Shown in pieces: positions 45,993 through 48,703 of a stretch of DNA of 48,703 bases (within the stretch, counting starts at the first letter, position 1; each line of letters begins with the position of its first letter). The translations under genes and the position numbers were made by a program. Under the pieces are notes generated by a model. The model was not told the origin of the DNA, made no database searches, and saw only the letters and a list, made by a program, of their open reading frames with translations. Location: contig JAURQW010000013.1 of the NCBI GenBank assembly GCA_030835925.1, positions 1-48,703 of the forward strand, written 5' to 3'. Source of the DNA: Gammaproteobacteria bacterium (lineage in GTDB: Bacteria > Pseudomonadota > Gammaproteobacteria > GCA-002705445 > GCA-002716945).

Positions 45993-46841
45993 ATGGTAGC
46001 AAAAGTAATAAGCGGAAGAGAAGTTGCAGAAAATATTCTAACAACAGATCTAAAAAATAAAGTTATTGAGCTAAATAAAAAAAATATTAAACCTAAGCTT
46101 ATAGTAGTCTTAGTAGGTGATATGAAAGCATCGGCAAGTTATGTTGCACAAAAAGAGAAATTTGCTGTGAAGGCAGGAATTGAGTCAGATGTAATGCGTT
46201 TTGAATCATCAGTAACTGAATCTGAAATTCTTGATCAGATTGATATTATTAATAAAGATAAGAATATCCATGGGGTTATAGTTCAATTACCATTACCAGA
46301 CCATATATCTGTTGCTAAAGTTTTGAATAGAATAGATCCATCAAAAGATGTGGATGGTTTTACACCTACGAATGTTGGTAAATTATTCCTTGGTGAGGAT
46401 ACTTTAGTATCTTGTACACCAAAAGGAATAATGCAAATGCTTGCATCTACTGGAACAGACTTGAGCGGGAAAAATGTTACTGTAGTTGGGAGATCTAATA
46501 TTGTGGGTAAACCTGTCGCTATACTATGTCTACAGCAAAATGCTACTGTAACAATGTGTCACTCACGCACAAAAGATCTTAATGCAAAACTATCAGATGC
46601 AGACGTTGTAATAGTTGCAGTCGGTATACCTAAATTTATTAATGGTGATCAAATCCCTAAAGATAGTATTGTAATTGATGTGGGTATACATAATATAGAT
46701 GGCAAGCTCTGTGGTGATGTTGATTTCGATTCAGCTTCATTAAAAGCATCTGCCATAACACCTGTGCCTGGTGGTGTAGGTCCGATGACTGTGTGCGCCC
46801 TGATAGAGAATACGATATTAGCAGCTGAGAGAATAGGTTAA
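45993..46841 (+). CDS. folD: Methylene-THF dehydrogenase / methenyl-THF cyclohydrolase
   Basis: Bifunctional folate enzyme linking methylene- and formyl-tetrahydrofolate. 282 residues. ASYVAQKEKFAVKAGI carries the key Lys; VQLPLPDHI, PSKDVDGF, CTPKGIMQML, GRSNIVGKPVAI (NADP site) and PVPGGVGPMTV are canonical. It supplies C1 units for thyA, formyl-methionine and purines. Its TAA touches the discriminator base of the tRNA on the other strand. Confidence 0.97.
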   Translation: MVAKVISGREVAENILTTDLKNKVIELNKKNIKPKLIVVLVGDMKASASYVAQKEKFAVKAGIESDVMRFESSVTESEILDQIDIINKDKNIHGVIVQLPLPDHISVAKVLNRIDPSKDVDGFTPTNVGKLFLGEDTLVSCTPKGIMQMLASTGTDLSGKNVTVVGRSNIVGKPVAILCLQQNATVTMCHSRTKDLNAKLSDADVVIVAVGIPKFINGDQIPKDSIVIDVGIHNIDGKLCGDVDFDSASLKASAITPVPGGVGPMTVCALIENTILAAERIG

Positions 46842-46914
46842 GCGCCTGAGAAGATTCGAACTTCTGACCTTTAGCTTCGGAAGCTAATGCTCTATCCAAC
46901 TGAGCTACAGACGC
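46841..46914 (-). tRNA. tRNA-Arg (anticodon CCG)
   Basis: Cloverleaf read on the minus strand: acceptor GCGTCTG with CAGGCGC (one G-T pair), D stem GCTC/GAGC, anticodon stem TTAGC/GCTAA around loop TTCCGAA (anticodon CCG, decodes CGG), five-base variable loop AGGTC, T stem AGAAG/CTTCT with loop TTCGAAT. CCA is not encoded. The discriminator position, complement of 46841, would be U, unusual for tRNA-Arg, and is shared with the folD stop codon. A tRNA-Arg beside folD is also seen in E. coli (argU) and Pseudomonas. Confidence 0.95.
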
Positions 46915-46986
46915 AAATATATGATGAATTAATTATTTCTTTTAGTATAATCTACACAAGAAATAAAACATGGATATTCTACAATT

Positions 46987-47481
46987 ATGGAACATAAAGT
47001 ATCAGACGCTGAATTTTATAAGATCTTTTCAATCTTGTCAGTCATTATAATAGTTTTGGCTATATTTATAGCGATTTTGTCAAATGTATTTGCAGGTTAT
47101 TCATCTAGTGGAGAAGATAATTATAAATCAGAGCTCCAAAGCTTAACAGATCAAAGAACCCAACCATCTGGAAGAACTAATCTAGCAAGTAACCCTTCAG
47201 TAAAACAAGCTCAAAAACCAGTGGTGGTTGCGTCTAAGAAATTATCTGGTCAAGAGGTATATAATGCAGCATGCATGTCATGTCATGCAAGCGGAGCTGC
47301 TGGAGCACCTATGACCGGTAACAAAGACCAGTGGTCAGAAAGAGTATCTAAAGGTAAAGATACTTTATATGCTAGCGCAATAAATGGGATTGGTGTGATG
47401 CCAGCAAAAGGTGGTATATCAACCTTGTCAGATGATGAAGTTAAGTCAGCTGTAGATTATTTAATATCAGAAATTAATTAG
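46987..47481 (+). CDS. Membrane-anchored cytochrome c5
   Basis: A 164-residue monohaem cytochrome c. One N-terminal anchor helix (13-35, IFSILSVIIIVLAIFIAIL), a low-complexity linker, then a c5-type haem domain: Cys96-Met-Ser-Cys99-His100 and distal Met138 in INGIGVMPAKGG. Periplasmic side of the inner membrane; likely electron donor to an oxidase. A TATAAT at 46946-46951 may be its -10. Convergent with ubiK, four-base overlap. Confidence 0.93.
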   Translation: MEHKVSDAEFYKIFSILSVIIIVLAIFIAILSNVFAGYSSSGEDNYKSELQSLTDQRTQPSGRTNLASNPSVKQAQKPVVVASKKLSGQEVYNAACMSCHASGAAGAPMTGNKDQWSERVSKGKDTLYASAINGIGVMPAKGGISTLSDDEVKSAVDYLISEIN

Positions 47482-47702
47482 TCATCTAATTTTTTTTCTA
47501 ATTCTTCTATCTTTAATCTAGTTTTTAAAAGCACTTTCTTTTGAATATCAAATTCTTCGCGTGTTACTAAATTCATCGAATGTAAGTAATCTTCTATAAG
47601 TGTTTTTAAACCATTTTTTAATTCTTTTCGAGAATCAGAATCATTCGAAGGTATTAGTTTTTCGATTTTACCGACTAGATCTAAAATTTTCTTTGAATCC
47701 AT
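47478..47702 (-). CDS. ubiK: Ubiquinone biosynthesis accessory factor UbiK
   Basis: A 74-residue protein of the YqiC/BMFP family. N-terminal amphipathic helix (ILDLVGKIEKLI) and C-terminal trimeric coiled coil (LVTREEFDIQKKVLLKTRLKIEELEKKL), the family layout. With UbiJ it supports ubiquinone synthesis. Its position, divergent from the glnK locus, is as in Pseudomonas. Its ribosome site (AGGTG) overlaps the NtrC-like site upstream. Confidence 0.92.
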   Translation of the reverse strand: MDSKKILDLVGKIEKLIPSNDSDSRKELKNGLKTLIEDYLHSMNLVTREEFDIQKKVLLKTRLKIEELEKKLDD

Positions 47703-47704
47703 TA

Positions 47705-47721
47705 TGCACCTGTTTTGTGCA
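47705..47721. promoter_or_regulatory. NtrC-like binding site
   Basis: TGCACCTGTTTTGTGCA is a 17-bp site with perfect TGCAC/GTGCA arms, matching the NtrC consensus TGCAC-N7-GTGCA. A further TGCAC half-site starts at 47727. The centre is about 143 bases before the expected start of the sigma-54 promoter, a normal enhancer distance. Confidence 0.75.
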
Positions 47722-47829
47722 GTTAATGCACTTAATTAAACATATTACTTTATTATGTAATAATTATATCATAGCGATTAATTATTACATACATCCCTCA
47801 AAACATAGCATTCATAGGTTTTTAGCTGT

Positions 47830-47846
47830 TGGCATAGTTTATGCAT
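47830..47846 (+). promoter_or_regulatory. Sigma-54 (RpoN) promoter
   Basis: TGGCATAGTTTATGCAT fits the -24/-12 consensus TGGCAC-N5-TTGCW with the exact ten-base gap between GG (47831-47832) and GC (47843-47844); mismatches are C to T at one position and T to A at another. Transcription would begin near 47856, some 75 bases before the porin ATG. With the NtrC-like site upstream it forms a complete nitrogen-control element. Confidence 0.75.
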
Positions 47847-47929
47847 TAGGTAGTGTGAAGCTTGACTTTTTTCGTTGATAAATGTCGAACTTATAACTTG
47901 AAAATAAATAAATATAAAAGGAGAAAAAT

Positions 47930-48610
47930 ATGAAAACACTAATGAGAAAATTCTTACCAGTCTTTATGGCTGTCAGTTTTTTTGTTCCTTTAGCTGTAGC
48001 ATCTGAATCAGCTGTAGCTGATGATGAAGCTTCATCTATAAGTTACAACGTTGGGTATATGTCAGATTACTGGTATAGAGGTGTTCACCAGTCAGATTCT
48101 GCTGTTAGTTTTGGCGCAGATTATGAGTCTGGAGGGTTTTACCTTGGTACTTGGTGGGCTGATGTAGATACTGGTCTTGAACATGATTATTATGGCGGCT
48201 ATGCATTTAGTGCAATGGGCATAGATATGTATGTTGGCGCTTCAGGATATTATTATACTGATAATTTTGATTCAGATTATGAAGAATTAAATTTTGGTAT
48301 TGCTATGGGTCCTGTTTCAATTGACTATGCAGATGGTAAATATAAGACTGCAACTGATGATGCATATGATTATACATCTGTTGCGCTTGACCTAGCTGTT
48401 GTTGGTTTACCAATGACATTCACAGCTGGTTTCTGGGGTGGTGACACTTTAAAAGGTAATGTTTACACTCTTGATTATGCTACAACAGTTGCAGGAGTCG
48501 ATGTTGGCCTTCAAGTAGGAAGAAATGATGATGACATCACGCAAGGTTCACGAGGAGCTAGCTCTGTAGATACAACATTTGGAGTCTTTACGTTAGGCTA
48601 TAGTTTCTAA
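47930..48610 (+). CDS. TorF-type outer-membrane protein (TIGR02001 family)
   Basis: A 226-residue secreted beta-barrel-like protein. Signal peptide ends near residue 26 (PLAVASESA). The mature part has alternating aromatic strands: ISYNVGYMSDYWYRGVHQS is the family hallmark, repeated GGFYLGTWWADVD, EELNFGIAMGPVSIDYADG, and a C-terminal Phe (FGVFTLGYSF) typical of outer-membrane proteins. Members are annotated as putative porins and often precede glnK. Ribosome site AAGGAG at 47918-47923. Nitrogen control is inferred from the promoter. Confidence 0.88.
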   Translation: MKTLMRKFLPVFMAVSFFVPLAVASESAVADDEASSISYNVGYMSDYWYRGVHQSDSAVSFGADYESGGFYLGTWWADVDTGLEHDYYGGYAFSAMGIDMYVGASGYYYTDNFDSDYEELNFGIAMGPVSIDYADGKYKTATDDAYDYTSVALDLAVVGLPMTFTAGFWGGDTLKGNVYTLDYATTVAGVDVGLQVGRNDDDITQGSRGASSVDTTFGVFTLGYSF

Positions 48611-48654
48611 CAAATTTTTAAGTTACAATTAAGTTTTAAAGGAGATATTTATCA

Positions 48655-48703
48655 ATGAAATTAGTTATAGCAGTAATCAAGCCTTTTAAGCTCGATGAAG
48701 TAA
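48655..48703 (+). CDS. glnK: PII nitrogen regulatory protein, 5' part
   Basis: Cut by the window end after 16 codons: MKLVIAVIKPFKLDEV is the invariant PII start. A strong ribosome site (AAAGGAGAT, 48638-48646) precedes it. No promoter or terminator was seen in the 44 bases after the porin gene, so it is probably read from the sigma-54 promoter. glnK rather than glnB is preferred because of the porin and ubiK neighbours; amtB would be expected next. Confidence 0.85.
   Translation, partial: MKLVIAVIKPFKLDEV

Noticed and set aside
47600-47878. Open frame of 92 codons on the plus strand over ubiK and the regulatory region
   Set aside because: It is antisense to ubiK, has no ribosome site or recognisable protein pattern, and covers the NtrC and sigma-54 elements.
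1-48703. Mobile elements, prophage, CRISPR arrays, toxin-antitoxin pairs, defence systems
   Set aside because: I saw no transposase, integrase, regular spaced repeats, phage genes or defence-type domains; all the named genes are ordinary core or transport functions.

Overview
The window looks like the chromosome of an AT-rich, streamlined, free-living gammaproteobacterium, probably a marine pelagic lineage (SAR86-like or similar; the exact lineage cannot be fixed from sequence reading alone). Reasons: GC is visibly well below 40%; genes are packed end to end with ATGA/TAATG overlaps; several convergent genes overlap at their 3' ends; and many gene neighbourhoods are those of Pseudomonas-type gammaproteobacteria: rpe-trpE, trpGDC...speD/coq7, rplM-rpsI, zapA divergent from ygfB-pepP-ubiH-ubiI, lgt-thyA-folA, gmk-rpoZ-spoT, ubiE-ubiJ-ubiB, thrB/polA/cytochrome c4/dsbA, and ubiK divergent from a TorF-type porin and glnK. 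No insertion sequence, prophage, CRISPR array, rRNA or dedicated transcription factor was found. One tRNA (Arg, anticodon CCG) is present.

Layout. 1-7.9 kb: pentose phosphate (rpe, rpiA), tryptophan (trpE, G, D, C), a small VOC protein, speD, coq7, ribosomal proteins L13 and S9. 7.9-9.9 kb: ilvA and a lysine-rich histone-H1-like protein, separated by a bidirectional terminator. 10-16 kb: EVE protein, zapA and a zapB-like coiled coil, diverging from ygfB-pepP-ubiH-ubiI; then a TauE/SafE permease. 16-19.5 kb: a three-gene serine-glyoxylate module (aminotransferase, hydroxypyruvate reductase, glycerate 2-kinase) read from a promoter whose spacer holds a perfect palindrome. 19.5-26.2 kb: hemL, thiE, rubredoxin, MATE exporter, 2Fe-2S ferredoxin, lysophospholipid acyltransferase, DUF255 thioredoxin-like protein. 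26.2-30 kb: lgt, thyA, folA, apaG, a small LETM1-like protein and an orphan membrane protein. 29.6-38 kb: gmk, rpoZ, spoT, ubiE, ubiJ, ubiB, uvrD. 38-42 kb: a TRAP transporter (binding protein converging on its membrane subunits) and thrB. 42-48.7 kb: polA, cytochrome c4, dsbA, folD, tRNA-Arg, cytochrome c5, ubiK, TorF porin and the start of a PII gene.

How it works together. Seven ubiquinone genes (coq7, ubiH, ubiI, ubiE, ubiJ, ubiB, ubiK) lie in four clusters and, with cytochromes c4 and c5, point to aerobic respiration. The glyoxylate/serine module would turn serine into glycerate 2-phosphate and glyoxylate into glycine; folD, thyA and folA supply folate C1 chemistry. The right edge carries an NtrC-like site and a well-spaced sigma-54 promoter before the porin and glnK, the clearest regulatory device in the window.

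The points most worth a second look are the nitrogen-control element, a UbiI homologue in which three FAD-binding signatures are degraded, the palindrome in the tauE-sgaA divergent promoter region, phased T-tracts upstream of the H1-like gene, and a CCA-less tRNA-Arg whose discriminator base overlaps the folD stop codon. No wholly new multi-gene system was recognised. No intergenic stretch exceeds 300 bases; the longest (47703-47929) is the regulatory region described.
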